A stretch of 64,000 bases of DNA, taken from contig NC_134161.1 in NCBI RefSeq assembly GCF_033958435.1, positions 62,001-126,000 on the forward strand. Direction: 5' to 3'. Every line of letters starts with the position of its first letter. Position 1 is the first letter of the stretch. Made by a program: the position numbers and the translations under genes. Below the pieces are notes generated by a model. The model ran no database searches and was not told the origin of the DNA. It was given only the letters and a program-made list of their open reading frames with translations. This document shows positions 63,801 through 64,000 of this stretch, piece after piece. The DNA is from Carettochelys insculpta (taxonomy: Eukaryota > Chordata > Testudines > Carettochelyidae).

Positions 63801-64000
63801 TTCTGGACACAGACTGAGCCCAAACAACTAACCCAAGGCTCAACTGCAAGGTGGGGCTGGTGACACAAGGGGATACAACGCCTTTGGTGCATTACAAGCC
63901 TGGCATTCGTGCAGTTCTCAGAGCAGAGAGCAGGAGCTTGGTACAGATGGGAGGTCTTAGCCACTTGACTGTGTGGCTGCACTGCCAGAGTAGGAGGTTC
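63801..64000. other. No recognised feature
   Basis: End of window; nothing identified beyond possible continuation of the duplicated block. Confidence 0.3.

Overview
This is vertebrate nuclear DNA with no bacterial gene architecture. The repeat set (two CR1-clade LINE families with intact 3' signatures, Penelope-like elements with a GIY-YIG domain, RTE-like and DIRS fragments, PIF/Harbinger elements and their short non-autonomous relatives) points to a sauropsid. From memory of repeat libraries a turtle is most likely, but that is inference. Most open frames in the window are chance frames inside repeats. I found no intact host protein-coding gene.

The window is a scattered tRNA gene cluster. 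I can fold about ten credible tRNA genes: Ser with anticodons AGA, TGA and CGA, two His, two Ala(TGC), Gln(TTG), Pro(CGG) and Phe, plus a probable Arg(CCT). There are also about eight decayed copies (Ser-like x2, Gln(CTG) x2, a truncated Gln, Val-like, Ile-like, Leu-like with an intron-sized insert, and a weak Met-like one). Near 32.5 kb lies a broken TRIM-type RING/B-box exon. tRNA clusters mixed with TRIM genes are known from the extended MHC class I region of mammals, so this may be the equivalent neighbourhood.

Layout: 0.2-8.8 kb has old tRNA copies, a short RTE-like LINE fragment and palindromic MITEs. 8.8-13.9 kb has MITEs, two antisense CR1 fragments, tRNA-Arg and a 698-bp MITE with a TTA target duplication. 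13.9-17.7 kb is largely unassigned. 17.7-20.3 kb has tRNA-Val-like, antisense RTE-like and tRNA-Gln. 20.3-27.2 kb has two CR1 elements, both damaged. 27.2-31.1 kb has an RTE-like fragment, a Penelope fragment cut by a MITE, tRNA-Ala and a 39-bp minisatellite. 31.9-35.4 kb has tRNA-Pro, the TRIM remnant and a second long MITE. 36-38.8 kb has an inverted-repeat block and a better Penelope element. 39.6-43.8 kb is a decayed Harbinger transposon with a third long MITE inside its transposase.

From 43.9 to 58.8 kb the DNA forms a large imperfect palindrome. The left arm (43.9-50.1 kb) and right arm (55.3-58.8 kb) carry matching tRNA-Ser and tRNA-His units in mirror order. The left arm is longer because of later insertions, including a 425-bp solo LTR with a 5-bp target duplication whose empty site survives in the right arm. 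58.9-64 kb has a CR1 3' end, a minisatellite, a MITE, a second Harbinger Myb-like remnant and an LTR-like insertion whose empty site survives at 36.7 kb. The genes do not form a pathway; the organising theme is repeated duplication and inversion of tRNA-bearing segments with later transposon insertion.
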